From positions 558,001 to 622,000 of the forward strand of contig NZ_WYEU01000002.1 of NCBI RefSeq assembly GCF_015143595.1: 64,000 nt of DNA, read 5' to 3'. The position numbers and the translations under genes are program-made. How positions within the stretch are numbered: the first letter of the stretch is position 1; every line of letters starts with the position of its first letter. Shown one piece after another: positions 26,647-35,285 of this stretch. Source of the DNA: Sneathiella sp. P13V-1. GTDB taxonomy: Bacteria; Pseudomonadota; Alphaproteobacteria; Sneathiellales; Sneathiellaceae. The notes under the pieces are model-generated. The model had not been told where the DNA came from and ran no database searches. It worked only from the letters and a program-made list of their open reading frames with translations.

Positions 26647-28250
26647 TGGCAAAAGAAAGATTATATCTATTCGACACAACGCTGCGCGACGGGGCGCAGA
26701 CACAAGGCGTTGATTTCAGTGTCGAGGATAAGATCATTATTGCCGAGACCCTTGATAGGCTAGGGATTGATTATATTGAAGGTGGTTGGCCAGGGGCAAA
26801 CCCGGGTGACACGGCGTTTTTTGACAAGAAGCCAAAGTTCAAAAACGCAACTTTTACTGCCTTTGGTATGACACGCCGCCCGGGCCGCAGCGCGTCTAAC
26901 GACAGTGGCCTGAAAGCCGTGCTGGACGCGGAAACACCAGCGGTTTGTCTGGTGGGGAAATCCTGGGATTTTCAGGTGAAAGTCGCCCTTGGCATTGAAC
27001 TTGATGAGAATGTCGACCTGATCGCCTCTTCCATCGAGGAATGTAAGCGTCTGGGCCGGGAGCCCATGTATGACGCGGAGCATTTTTTTGATGGTTATAA
27101 AGCCAATCCGGAATATGCCCTGAAATGTGCAAAAGCCGCTTATGAAGCTGGTGCGCGTTGGGTGGTTCTGTGTGATACCAATGGCGGTGCCTTGCCGCAT
27201 GAGGTGGAAGAGATCGTTTCAGAAGTTGTGAAACATATCCCGGGCGATCATCTGGGTATCCACACCCACAATGATACAGAAAATGCCGTTGCCAATTCGC
27301 TGGCCGCGATCCTTGCTGGTGTGCGTCAGGTGCAAGGCACCTTGAACGGCCTTGGGGAGCGGTGTGGTAACGCCAATATGGTCAGCCTCATCCCATCCTT
27401 GATGTTGAAAGAGCCGTTCAAATCGAAATTTGATATCGGTATTTCAAAAGAGGGGCTTAAAGGTCTTCTCGGCGCGTCTCGTCTGCTGGATGAGATCCTG
27501 AACCGCACCCCAAATCGGCATCAGGCTTATGTAGGGGCGTCTGCCTTTACCCATAAAGGTGGCCTTCATGTATCTGCGGTTCAAAAAGATCCATCTACTT
27601 ATGAGCATGTGGATCCGGCGCTTGTGGGTAACAAACGGGTTATTCCGGTTTCCAATCAGGCAGGCCGTTCCAACCTGATTGCTCAGTTCGAAGGCTTTGG
27701 TCTGGAAATTGATCCTAAGGATCCAAAAGTAGACCGCCTTCTGGACGAGGTGAAAGAGCGGGAATTTAACGGCTACAGCTATGATGGCGCGCCAGCAAGT
27801 TTTGAGCTGATGGCCCGTCGCCGTTTGGGGCAGGTCCCCAAATATTTCGAAGTGGAAAGTTTCCGCGTACAGGTGGAGCGACGCCATAATGCCAAAGGGG
27901 ATCTGATTTCAGTCTCCGATGCGGTGGTAAAGGTGATTGTAGACGGTGAACGCCTGATGTCCGTTGCCGAAGGTAATGGTCCGGTGAACGCCCTTGATGG
28001 TGCCCTTCGCAAAGATCTGGGTAAGTACTCTGAATATCTGCAAGACTTGCGCCTTGTGGACTTTAAGGTCCGTATCCTTAGCCGGGGTACCGAAGCGATC
28101 ACCCGTGTGCTGATTGAAAGCACCGATGATAGCGGTGATAGCTGGATTACAGTTGGCGTGTCGCCAAACATTGTGGACGCGTCTTTTGCGGCCCTCATTG
28201 ATAGTATCAATTACAAACTGCTGCGTGATGGGGCGCCTGCTGGCACCTGA
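26646..28250 (+). CDS. cimA: (R)-citramalate synthase
   Basis: This HMGL-like enzyme condenses pyruvate with acetyl-CoA to citramalate, a threonine-independent entry into isoleucine synthesis. The 534-residue protein has D-T-T-L-R-D-G-A-Q-T near the N-terminus, the metal-binding G-I-H-T-H-N-D motif, N-G-L-G-E-R-C-G-N and a C-terminal LeuA-type allosteric dimer domain (from about 395). The length and G-A-Q-T motif fit CimA better than LeuA (2-isopropylmalate synthase) or homocitrate synthase. The ATG at 26646 overlaps the cysS stop; an in-frame GTG or TTG slightly upstream is less likely. Confidence 0.88.
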   Translation: MAKERLYLFDTTLRDGAQTQGVDFSVEDKIIIAETLDRLGIDYIEGGWPGANPGDTAFFDKKPKFKNATFTAFGMTRRPGRSASNDSGLKAVLDAETPAVCLVGKSWDFQVKVALGIELDENVDLIASSIEECKRLGREPMYDAEHFFDGYKANPEYALKCAKAAYEAGARWVVLCDTNGGALPHEVEEIVSEVVKHIPGDHLGIHTHNDTENAVANSLAAILAGVRQVQGTLNGLGERCGNANMVSLIPSLMLKEPFKSKFDIGISKEGLKGLLGASRLLDEILNRTPNRHQAYVGASAFTHKGGLHVSAVQKDPSTYEHVDPALVGNKRVIPVSNQAGRSNLIAQFEGFGLEIDPKDPKVDRLLDEVKEREFNGYSYDGAPASFELMARRRLGQVPKYFEVESFRVQVERRHNAKGDLISVSDAVVKVIVDGERLMSVAEGNGPVNALDGALRKDLGKYSEYLQDLRLVDFKVRILSRGTEAITRVLIESTDDSGDSWITVGVSPNIVDASFAALIDSINYKLLRDGAPAGT

Positions 28251-28270
28251 TCCCACGGGAATTAAAGTAG

Positions 28271-29014
28271 ATGTCTTTGGATAAGAACGCACCTGCCGTC
28301 ATTCTGGTTGAACCCCAAATGGGGGAAAATATCGGGGCGGCGGCCCGTGCCATGTTAAATTTTGGTCTGACCGATATGCGGATTGTGAATCCGCGCGATG
28401 GCTGGCCGAACGAGCGGGCGGTGGCACTGGCCTCTCGCGCTGATATGGTTCTGGAAAATGCCCGTGTCTTTGACACAGTTGCAGAAGCAACCGAAGATCT
28501 CACGCACGTCTACGCAACGACCGCGCGCCCACGGGACATGATCAAACATGTGGCAACACCTGCGGGTGCCGCCAAAGCCATGCGCGAAATGACCGCAAAG
28601 GAAGAACGGGCAGGGATCCTGTTTGGCAAGGAAAGCTTTGGCCTTTCCAGTGATGATATTTCATATGCCGATACCATTATCACGGTGCCGCTAAACCCGG
28701 ATTTTTCATCCATCAATCTGGCGCAGGCTGTGCTGCTGGTGGCGTATGAGTGGTTTCAGGCGGAAGATGAAACACTGGATCTGGTTCTTCGAAATGAAGA
28801 GCGTCCAGCCAATAAAAAAGAGATGGTGGCGCTGTTTGATCGGATTGAAAGCGCCTTGGATGCAAGGGATTATTTTGAACCCATTCAGGATCGCCGCCCG
28901 GTGATTTTGAAAAACATGCGCAATATGTTCCAACGCTTTGGCTTAATGGAATCGGATATTCGTGCCTTTCATGGTATCATCAAGGGACTGACAGCAGATA
29001 AAAAGGAAAAATAA
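28271..29014 (+). CDS. trmJ: tRNA (cytidine/uridine-2'-O-)-methyltransferase TrmJ
   Basis: A 247-residue SPOUT-fold RNA methyltransferase. It matches TrmJ, which methylates the ribose of position 32 in several tRNAs using S-adenosylmethionine: V-E-P-Q-M-G-E-N-I-G-A-A-A-R-A near residues 14-28, the T-T-A-R segment, G-I-L-F-G-K-E-S-F-G-L and L-N-L-A/I-N-L-A-Q-A-V at the SAM-binding knot. A helical C-terminal extension (from about 170) is typical of TrmJ. It lies 20 bp after cimA and is followed after 1 bp by a hydrolase gene. Confidence 0.92.
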   Translation: MSLDKNAPAVILVEPQMGENIGAAARAMLNFGLTDMRIVNPRDGWPNERAVALASRADMVLENARVFDTVAEATEDLTHVYATTARPRDMIKHVATPAGAAKAMREMTAKEERAGILFGKESFGLSSDDISYADTIITVPLNPDFSSINLAQAVLLVAYEWFQAEDETLDLVLRNEERPANKKEMVALFDRIESALDARDYFEPIQDRRPVILKNMRNMFQRFGLMESDIRAFHGIIKGLTADKKEK

Positions 29015-29015
29015 A

Positions 29016-29918
29016 ATGGCTGACATCACTACACGCATCGCGGATCTGGGACATATCAAGTTGCATATGGCAGAAAGCGGGGCGGGGCGTGATGATCTGG
29101 TGATCCTGCTGCACGGTTTTCCTGAGTTTTGGTACACATGGCGCAAGCAACTTCCCGTTCTTGGCGACAAGTATCACGCGGTCGCGCCTGATATGCGGGG
29201 CTATAATCTGTCTGACCGTCCGGCAAAGGCAGAAGCCTATAAGATCAATCATCTGGTAAAAGACATCCTCGCGCTTGCCGCACATTTGGGTCATGAAAGT
29301 TTCTATCTGGTCTCCCATGATTGGGGGGCGGCGGTGGCCTTTGCGCTCACCATGTTTGCGCCGGACAAGGTTAAAGGGTTGATGGTCTTAAACGGCGCGC
29401 ATCCCTATATCTTCGCTAAATTGCTGGAGACGAACGAAAACCAGATCGCCCACAGCAAATACATCACCGAGTTCAACGATCCTAAGATGGAAGAGAAACT
29501 TCTTGCGGATAACTGTGACTGGCTCTGGAACTGGACCTTTGCCGAACATGAAAAGAGGGGCTTGATAACACCGGATGAGAAAGCCGAGTATATCAAAGCG
29601 TGGCAGCAACCGGGGGTCGTGACAGCCATGCTCAACTACTACCGCATGTCACCGGTACGCCCACGCCCTGCGTCAAAAGGGGAGAAGGGCCTTAATCTCG
29701 ATCCCAAACAGTTTATGGTTCATGTCCCAACCTACATTTTATGGGGGGAACAGGACCACGCTTTAATGCCAGAAAACCTGGATGGCATTGAAGACTTTAT
29801 CCCAGACCTCGAAATTGAACGTTTTCCAGATATCAGCCACTGGGTCACCCACGAAGCCCCCGATGTAGTGTCAGAGAAGGTGGGTGCGTTTATTGAGAAG
29901 GTAAAAGGCAGAAAATAG
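29016..29918 (+). CDS. Alpha/beta hydrolase, epoxide hydrolase / haloalkane dehalogenase-like
   Basis: A 300-residue alpha/beta hydrolase whose nucleophile is Asp102 in S-H-D-W-G-A, the hallmark of epoxide hydrolases and dehalogenases rather than esterases. The oxyanion motif H-G-F-P-E-F-W (33-39) is also typical. The acid Asp is probably in G-E-Q-D-H-A (about 246) and the base His in I-S-H-W-V-T (about 273). No lid tyrosines could be placed with certainty, so epoxide versus haloacid substrates stays open. It follows trmJ by one base pair, probably as the last gene of the nadE-led transcript. Confidence 0.87.
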   Translation: MADITTRIADLGHIKLHMAESGAGRDDLVILLHGFPEFWYTWRKQLPVLGDKYHAVAPDMRGYNLSDRPAKAEAYKINHLVKDILALAAHLGHESFYLVSHDWGAAVAFALTMFAPDKVKGLMVLNGAHPYIFAKLLETNENQIAHSKYITEFNDPKMEEKLLADNCDWLWNWTFAEHEKRGLITPDEKAEYIKAWQQPGVVTAMLNYYRMSPVRPRPASKGEKGLNLDPKQFMVHVPTYILWGEQDHALMPENLDGIEDFIPDLEIERFPDISHWVTHEAPDVVSEKVGAFIEKVKGRK

Positions 29919-29930
29919 CGCTTTTCAGTG

Positions 29931-29958
29931 TTGACTTTGCAGTTTGCCTAAGTATATT
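29931..29958 (+). promoter_or_regulatory. Candidate strong sigma70-type promoter of rpsD
   Basis: TTGACT (29931-29936) and TATATT (29953-29958) with a 16-bp spacer, about 60 bp before the rpsD start. A close match to consensus, as expected for a ribosomal protein gene. Confidence 0.55.
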
Positions 29959-30019
29959 GCCCACTTCTGTGCAGGCCTCGTCGGCCAGCCTTATCCTTTT
30001 TATATGATTGGAATAAGTC

Positions 30020-30637
30020 ATGTCTAAGCGTATTAACGCAAAATACAAAATTGACCGCCGTATGGGTGAAAACATCTGGGGTCGTCCTAAGAGCCCAGTA
30101 AACACTCGTGAATATGGACCAGGCCAGCACGGCCAGAGCCGTCGCGGTAAACTCTCTGACTACGGTATCCACCTTCGTGCGAAACAGAAGCTGAAAGGCT
30201 ACTACGGCAACATTACGGAAAAAGGTTTCCGTCGTCTTTATAAAGAAGCCGTTCGTATGAAAGGCGATACATCCGAAAATCTTATCGGCCTGCTTGAGCG
30301 TCGTTTGGACGCGGTTGTATACCGCATGAAATTCGTTCCAACTGTGTTCGCAGCCCGTCAGTTCGTCAACCACGGCCATGTGCTGGTAAACGGAAAGAAA
30401 GTAAACATTCCTTCTTACCAGGTTAAACCAGGTGACGTGATTGAAGTTCGCGAAAAATCCAAACAGCTTGCTATCGTTCTTGAAGCGGCTGCCCTTGCTG
30501 AGCGTGACGTTCCTGAATATGTGGACGTTGACCACAAGACAATGAAAGGCACATTCAACACAGTGCCAGCGCTGTCAGACGTTCCATACCCAGTAATCAT
30601 GGAACCAAACCTGATCGTGGAATTCTACTCTCGCTAA
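30020..30637 (+). CDS. rpsD: 30S ribosomal protein S4
   Basis: S4 nucleates assembly of the small ribosomal subunit by binding 16S rRNA. The 205-residue protein has the N-terminal zinc-less S4 head (K-I-D-R-R-M-G-E-N), the R-R-G-K-L-S-D-Y-G motif and the S4 RNA-binding domain with [13 protein letters not shown]. The gene stands alone, outside an alpha operon, with its own promoter and terminator, as is usual in alphaproteobacteria. Confidence 0.98.
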   Translation: MSKRINAKYKIDRRMGENIWGRPKSPVNTREYGPGQHGQSRRGKLSDYGIHLRAKQKLKGYYGNITEKGFRRLYKEAVRMKGDTSENLIGLLERRLDAVVYRMKFVPTVFAARQFVNHGHVLVNGKKVNIPSYQVKPGDVIEVREKSKQLAIVLEAAALAERDVPEYVDVDHKTMKGTFNTVPALSDVPYPVIMEPNLIVEFYSR

Positions 30638-30664
30638 TCTCAAGCGAGACGACCTCGAACAAGA

Positions 30665-30693
30665 AACGCTCCGCTTTGCGGGGCGTTTTTTTG
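30665..30693 (+). terminator. Rho-independent terminator of rpsD
   Basis: Stem AACGCTCCG / CGGGGCGTT (30665-30673 with 30679-30687, one G-T pair), 5-nt loop, followed by TTTTT. Confidence 0.85.
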
Positions 30694-30788
30694 TGCCCAA
30701 ATCAACGATTGATAGTTTTCTACGGGTTTTCATTTACGTAAGTAAGTGCTAATCAAAAGGGGTGTCAATCAACCGGACCGTTCAAACC

Positions 30789-31535
30789 ATGCGCTACTTT
30801 GCCCTGAGCTTTCTCATTTTTATTGCACTTCTATCGACAGCAAGTGCAAGAACACAGGTAAATGTGGGGCTTACTTCGGTTCAACCGCCCTTCGTTGTGG
30901 ATGTGGAGGCTAAAAAAGGGGTTATTTTTGATCTCCTTAAAGCCTTAAATGACACACAGGAAACATATGAGTTTCTGCCGCTCCTTTATCCTGCCCGCCG
31001 CATGCTATCTGACTATAAAACACTCAATATTCATGTTGTAGCCTTTAATAATGTGAATTGGGGGTGGGTGCAGAGAGGCGGTATCCCGAGTATAAATTTA
31101 ACGAACGGTAGGGATTTGTTTGTCTCACTCGCCAAGTCAGATCCCAATAAAACAGATATCACGGATATTGGCGCTGTCAGGGGATTTCACTACGCTTTTG
31201 CAGATTATGATGCAGATAAACTTGCTCGAATGCAGAATGTCAGTCTGGTTGAAAGTGAAGCAGATGTTTTGAAACTGATCAAATTCAATCGCGTCAAAAA
31301 AGGGGTGATAAGTGAAGCATTTCTAGGATGGGTGTCAATTTCTAATCCGCAACTCTACAAGATTTTAAAGATAGATCGAGCTAACCCAGATCACACCTAC
31401 CACCGGCAGCTTATAAGATTGGCATCTTCCCCGATTTCTTTGGAGGAAATCGATTTACTTCTGGAAAAAATGAAAAACAATGGTGCATTACAGGCGGTAT
31501 ACGATAAGTATGGCCTCAATGTTCCCGATTTTTAA
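30789..31535 (+). CDS. Orphan periplasmic substrate-binding protein (SBP_bac_3-like), divergent member
   Basis: A secreted protein of about 248 residues with a clear signal peptide (M-R-Y-F-A-L-S-F then A-S-A). The body resembles a family 3 solute-binding protein: a Q-P-P-F-V-V ligand-site segment, L-Y-P-A-R-R-M-L, and a C-terminal L-Q-A-V-Y-D-K-Y-G helix as in amino-acid-binding proteins. The ATG at 30789 starts the signal peptide; a GTG at 30762 is possible, since the only purine-rich stretch (AAAAGGGG) lies just before it. No permease is nearby, and a second such gene follows 53 bp downstream. The ligand is unknown. Confidence 0.75.
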   Translation: MRYFALSFLIFIALLSTASARTQVNVGLTSVQPPFVVDVEAKKGVIFDLLKALNDTQETYEFLPLLYPARRMLSDYKTLNIHVVAFNNVNWGWVQRGGIPSINLTNGRDLFVSLAKSDPNKTDITDIGAVRGFHYAFADYDADKLARMQNVSLVESEADVLKLIKFNRVKKGVISEAFLGWVSISNPQLYKILKIDRANPDHTYHRQLIRLASSPISLEEIDLLLEKMKNNGALQAVYDKYGLNVPDF

Positions 31536-31588
31536 ACAAATCGTATGATCTGGATAAGTCGCGAAAAAGTAATATAGTGGTATGTGTT

Positions 31589-32308
31589 ATGCGAAAATTC
31601 ATTTATTCCCTTTTGATCTCGGCTTTTATTCCGGGCGTTCTTGCCGCTGATGAAAAAGAAGCCGTTTTATTTGCCTGTAATGAGTTTCCCCCTCAAAAAA
31701 TGGAAAACTCTGCTGATGGCAAAAAGGGAATTGACGTGGATATTCTAGAGGCTGTTTTTCAAGACATAAATATAGATTTTGAGATCAGATACTACCCCTG
31801 GAAAAGAGCCCTGCAATTGGCGCAGAATGGGAGCGTCGATGGTCTTTGTTCCTGTTCATATACCAAGGAAAGAGAACAGTATTTCCACTACACAGAGAAA
31901 ATGGGGGATGTGGGAATAGGACTGTTTTATAAAACGGGGAAATCACCTGACAATATTCTGGATAATGGGAACAGGATTGGCGTTATCAGGGGGTATGCGC
32001 TCTCCAGAGATCTGGTTAAGAAGAATGTAGAAAAAGTGGATTTTAACGATGATCTGCTGGCCCTGAGAATTTTGAATGTAAACAGGATTGAAGGTTTCTA
32101 TTCATATCGCGATACCGGTCTTTATCTCCTTAGAAAGAACCCGTTGATTAAGGATATCAAGTATAAGGAGTATCATTCATCCGATTATTTTAGCTGCTTT
32201 TCAAAAGAAACGTTTAACGACAGATCCCTTGTAAACAAGTTCAACAAGGGACTGAAAAAGCTGAAAGAAAACGGTGAGTACGACAAGATCCTGAACGAGT
32301 ATCGCTAG
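31589..32308 (+). CDS. Orphan periplasmic substrate-binding protein (SBP_bac_3-like)
   Basis: This protein of about 239 residues begins with a signal peptide (M-R-K-F-I-Y, cleaved after V-L-A-A). The mature part has the family 3 binding-protein pattern: N-E-F-P-P-Q near the ligand site, G-K-K-G-I-D-V-D-I-L-E-A, Y-Y-P-W-K-R-A-L and a C-terminal Y-D-K-I-L-N-E-Y. The mature chain holds several cysteines (for example L-C-S-C-S), possibly a disulfide. The ATG at 31589 is preferred to a GTG at 31577 because it begins the signal sequence. It has no transporter partners in the window. Confidence 0.8.
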   Translation: MRKFIYSLLISAFIPGVLAADEKEAVLFACNEFPPQKMENSADGKKGIDVDILEAVFQDINIDFEIRYYPWKRALQLAQNGSVDGLCSCSYTKEREQYFHYTEKMGDVGIGLFYKTGKSPDNILDNGNRIGVIRGYALSRDLVKKNVEKVDFNDDLLALRILNVNRIEGFYSYRDTGLYLLRKNPLIKDIKYKEYHSSDYFSCFSKETFNDRSLVNKFNKGLKKLKENGEYDKILNEYR

Positions 32309-32402
32309 TATCGCACATTAAATAATATTTATTTTTCTAATCTGATCACGTATAGTGCTTAATAATTGGGCATAGCATATATGCCTAATGGAAGGGGCTT
32401 GT

Positions 32403-32984
32403 ATGCTGTTCAGGTATTTCTCACCATTTTTTGTCATTTTTCTTCTACTGAGTATGAATAGTGCTTCCTACGCTGATGAAACTGAAATCATCAGAAGTGA
32501 GGTTGAAGTTTACGGTCATGTGAAGCTGCTACTTCGGGTCAGTCCAGAAGAACAGTTCAGCGTGAAAGTGTATGAACCTGAAGAAGATCATTGCGTCATC
32601 GACGATAAAAAAAGCACGGCTCATGTTGCGGAGGTCTTAAGAAGCACCGGCCATCTTTATGATGAAGGAGCCGGGGAGAGTAAATTCAGAATTGATGTGG
32701 ACTACTTTGTTGGTTACGACAAAAAGAAACACTGTTTGATAAGCTACGAAGTATATTTGACCGAAAATTTCGAAGTCTCGGGTTCCTTGGTAGATGTAGT
32801 CGAGGAAATATTTGACTATGAAGAAAGCCGGCCCATCGTAAAAATCAATGGGATCATTCACGCTGAAGAGCGTGATATTGATGACGTATTCCGCGTGGAG
32901 GTTGGTTCTGCAACCAAAGAGTTGATGAAGGCAATTCATGATCTTCAAAAACACATTGCCAAGAAAGCCCTAGAAGTGAAATAA
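32403..32984 (+). CDS. Secreted protein of unknown function
   Basis: I do not recognise this protein of about 193 residues. It has a convincing signal peptide (F-R-Y-F-S-P-F-F-V-I-F-L-L-L, cleaved after S-Y-A) and is then an acidic, mostly beta-looking chain with two cysteines (D-H-C-V-I-D and K-H-C-L-I-S) that could pair, ending in a Lys-rich helix. The ATG at 32403 is chosen because AAGGGG lies a proper distance upstream; an ATG at 32388 would put that site inside the gene. It sits between orphan binding proteins and a cupin, with separate spacing. Confidence 0.65.
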   Translation: MLFRYFSPFFVIFLLLSMNSASYADETEIIRSEVEVYGHVKLLLRVSPEEQFSVKVYEPEEDHCVIDDKKSTAHVAEVLRSTGHLYDEGAGESKFRIDVDYFVGYDKKKHCLISYEVYLTENFEVSGSLVDVVEEIFDYEESRPIVKINGIIHAEERDIDDVFRVEVGSATKELMKAIHDLQKHIAKKALEVK

Positions 32985-33021
32985 GATCTTTCTCATTCTT
33001 ATCATTGGATCTGTTATCACC

Positions 33022-33333
33022 ATGAAATTCCTGAAATCCAAATCCTACACAGGCGATCGCGCGTGGGCAGCCGCTGACATTGCGGAAATTGAAGGGGCAA
33101 CCGTTCGCCTTCATTGGACCGATAAGCCCTACATTTGGCATGTGAATGACGGTGACGAAGTGTTCGCTGTATTGGATGGTGAAGTTGAAATGCGTTACCG
33201 CGAAGATGGAGAGGAAAAGTCATACTTAATGACTGTTGGAGACATTTTTCATGCGGCTTCTGGCGACGAACATGTGGCCCATCCCACAGGTGAGGCGCGC
33301 ATTCTTGTGATTGAGAAAAATGGAAGTATCTAG
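33022..33333 (+). CDS. Small cupin protein
   Basis: A 103-residue single-domain cupin. Motif 1 reads W-H-V-N-D-G-D-E, giving His40 and Glu46 but an Asn (42) where the second His is usual; motif 2 has H-V-A-H with His84 and His87. The metal site may thus be incomplete or use other ligands. It resembles the many small cupins of mannose-6-phosphate-isomerase type of unknown function. Upstream is an unknown secreted protein, downstream a hairpin and then a TerC gene. Confidence 0.8.
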   Translation: MKFLKSKSYTGDRAWAAADIAEIEGATVRLHWTDKPYIWHVNDGDEVFAVLDGEVEMRYREDGEEKSYLMTVGDIFHAASGDEHVAHPTGEARILVIEKNGSI

Positions 33334-33352
33334 CCGCTTTCCTAATAAAGAA

Positions 33353-33384
33353 GGGAAGACTACCGGGCTAGCAATAGTCTTCCC
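33353..33384. other. Stem-loop between the cupin and TerC genes
   Basis: Perfect 10-bp inverted repeat GGGAAGACTA / TAGTCTTCCC (33353-33362 with 33375-33384) with a 12-nt loop and no U-tract, so terminator function is uncertain. It begins 20 bp after the cupin stop. Confidence 0.5.
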
Positions 33385-33387
33385 CTA

Positions 33388-33440
33388 GACAGGATTGGTA
33401 TTCCTGGAACCTGCGAGTAATTCAGGAAAAGCCCTGTCTT
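33388..33440 (+). promoter_or_regulatory. Possible structured leader upstream of the TerC gene
   Basis: Nested repeats GACAGG...CCTGTC enclosing TTCCTG...CAGGAA lie 170-220 bp before the TerC start, and a further GGTTAA/TTAACC pair sits just before it. TerC-family genes are often under metal-sensing leaders; I could not match the conserved yybP-ykoY residues here. Confidence 0.25.
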
Positions 33441-33606
33441 ACTGTTTACGCAGTCAGATCCTATCTTCAATTTTTTTTAGTTTCATTGATGTCCATCAAG
33501 GCAATGACAGGAAACTTCTTGTCTTTGTTTTCCACTTTTTGGCTTGCGTCAAAGGGTTAAGACCCATATTTCTGGCTTTAACCTGAATTTGAACAATGGT
33601 GAATTG

Positions 33607-34350
33607 ATGTTTCTATTGGATATTCTGACGGATCCGACAGCGCTAATCGCGTTGCTCACATTGATCGTTATGGAGATCGTTCTTGGGATCGATAACCTGA
33701 TTTTTGTATCCATTCTCAGTAATAAGTTGCCGGAACATCAAAGAAAAACAGGCCGAATGGTAGGGATCGGACTTGCCATGTTCTTAAGGCTCGCGTTGTT
33801 GTCGCTGATCGCAGTGATCGTTTCCCTAACCAAGCCTGTCTTTGAAATTATGGATCACGCTTTTTCATGGCGTGATTTAATCATGCTGGCAGGCGGTGCG
33901 TTTCTCGTGTGGAAGGCAACAACTGAAATTCATCATCATATGCAGGGTGCAGAAGAGGCGGAAGAAGACGGCCCATCTGTTGCGCTTGGCTTTGGTACCG
34001 TGATTTTTCAGATCCTGTTGCTGGATCTCGTCTTCTCCGTGGACAGTATCATCACGGCGGTTGGTATGACCGATCAGGTCTCCATCATGGTGATAGCAGT
34101 TGTGGTTTCAGTTGGAGTTATGCTGGTCGCTGCCAATCCATTGTCGGAGTTTATTTCCCGCAATCCAACTGTTGTCATGCTGGCGCTCAGTTTCTTACTT
34201 ATGATCGGCATGACGCTTGTTGCTGATGGTTTGGGATTTCATGTTCCAAAAGGCTACATCTATGCTGCGATGGCATTTTCTGCCGCGGTGGAAACACTTA
34301 ACTTACTGTCACGCCGGTTTAAAAAACGGAAAAAAATTCAAAATAGCTGA
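33607..34350 (+). CDS. TerC-family integral membrane protein
   Basis: An inner-membrane protein of about 247 residues with seven or so transmembrane helices. The two TerC repeats are visible as [12 protein letters not shown] (near 20) and [12 protein letters not shown] (near 140), each carrying the conserved Asp proposed to handle metal. Family members include manganese exporters (Alx, YceF) and tellurium-resistance proteins. No tellurium genes are near, so metal export is the better guess. The ATG at 33607 matches the family N-terminus; a more upstream in-frame start is unlikely. Confidence 0.88.
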   Translation: MFLLDILTDPTALIALLTLIVMEIVLGIDNLIFVSILSNKLPEHQRKTGRMVGIGLAMFLRLALLSLIAVIVSLTKPVFEIMDHAFSWRDLIMLAGGAFLVWKATTEIHHHMQGAEEAEEDGPSVALGFGTVIFQILLLDLVFSVDSIITAVGMTDQVSIMVIAVVVSVGVMLVAANPLSEFISRNPTVVMLALSFLLMIGMTLVADGLGFHVPKGYIYAAMAFSAAVETLNLLSRRFKKRKKIQNS

Positions 34351-34514
34351 CAACTCAACTGTTACATAAGAGGAAACGCTCATTATTTTCTGGTGTTAGA
34401 CCGAGAATAGTACAAATTTTCTAAAGCAGCATATTTTTCTGAATGCTACGTCCTATATAGCTAGCTTAGAGATAAAGGTCTCAGGGGGCTAAGTTAGTTG
34501 AAGGAGTAGTTATC

Positions 34515-35282
34515 GTGAAAAAAATCACCCCCTTATTTCTTGTTTTCTTTGTTGTCCAGCCCCTTTCCACTGTGTCGGCTGATCAACTGAAGTTCTGCTT
34601 TGAAAGTTGGGAGCCTTTCCATTACTTGGCAGAAGGAAAACCTACTGGAATTCAGGTGGAGTTAGTGGACAAGGCTCTGACTTCTTTAGGACATACGGTC
34701 ACTTACAAACAGCTGCCATATGCTAGGTGCATAAAAGAGGTCAAAAGAGGAACATATGATGCTATCTTGCTCACCTCTGATGAAGAGCCTCTTATTCCAA
34801 CTACCGTTACGCCTGTGTTTTGGGAAATGGGATTTGTTGCTCGGCCGAATTGGTCCAGCGAGAATTATAATTCCTTAGATGTATTCAATGGCAATAAAGC
34901 GGGACTAGTTAAATCATATGATTATGGTGAGGCCGTCGCCAAAGCGTCAAAAAACTGGGATCTTGAGCCGTCCACAGATGCAATTACAAACCTAAGAAAG
35001 CTATCTGCCGGACGCATTGATTTTACTTTAGTTGATCTGCCGTGGGCGCAAATGGTGGCAAAGAGAGAAGGGCTCCAAATCAAAATACTGTCTCCCACTT
35101 TTACTTCTAGCCCGCAATATACATATTTCAATGAAGGCAAAGGTATATATGTAGCGCCTTTAAGTGCAGCGGTTCAAAGCCTGATAGAAGATGGAACAGT
35201 TGATAATCTGTACCAGAAATACCTTGGGCAAAGTTATGGTCAGATTTTGGCGCGGAACAAATCTACATATGCTCCCAAATAA
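34515..35282 (+). CDS. Orphan periplasmic substrate-binding protein (SBP_bac_3-like)
   Basis: A 255-residue secreted binding protein with a signal peptide ending T-V-S-A-D. Family 3 features are clear: F-E-S-W-E-P-F-H-Y near the ligand site, P-T-G-I-Q-V-E-L-V-D, Q-L-P-Y-A-R-C-I-K-E-V, G-L-V-K-S-Y-D-Y-G at the hinge and L-Y-Q-K-Y-L-G at the end. GTG at 34515 is the start, behind a strong AAGGAG site. It is the fourth such gene in the window and again has no permease or ATPase partner. It ends 3 bp before the convergent purN stop. Confidence 0.85.
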   Translation: MKKITPLFLVFFVVQPLSTVSADQLKFCFESWEPFHYLAEGKPTGIQVELVDKALTSLGHTVTYKQLPYARCIKEVKRGTYDAILLTSDEEPLIPTTVTPVFWEMGFVARPNWSSENYNSLDVFNGNKAGLVKSYDYGEAVAKASKNWDLEPSTDAITNLRKLSAGRIDFTLVDLPWAQMVAKREGLQIKILSPTFTSSPQYTYFNEGKGIYVAPLSAAVQSLIEDGTVDNLYQKYLGQSYGQILARNKSTYAPK

Positions 35283-35285
35283 AAA

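Noticed and set aside
33388-33440. yybP-ykoY manganese riboswitch upstream of TerC
   Set aside because: The conserved loop sequences (such as GGGGAGUAG) are not seen; only generic repeats remain.
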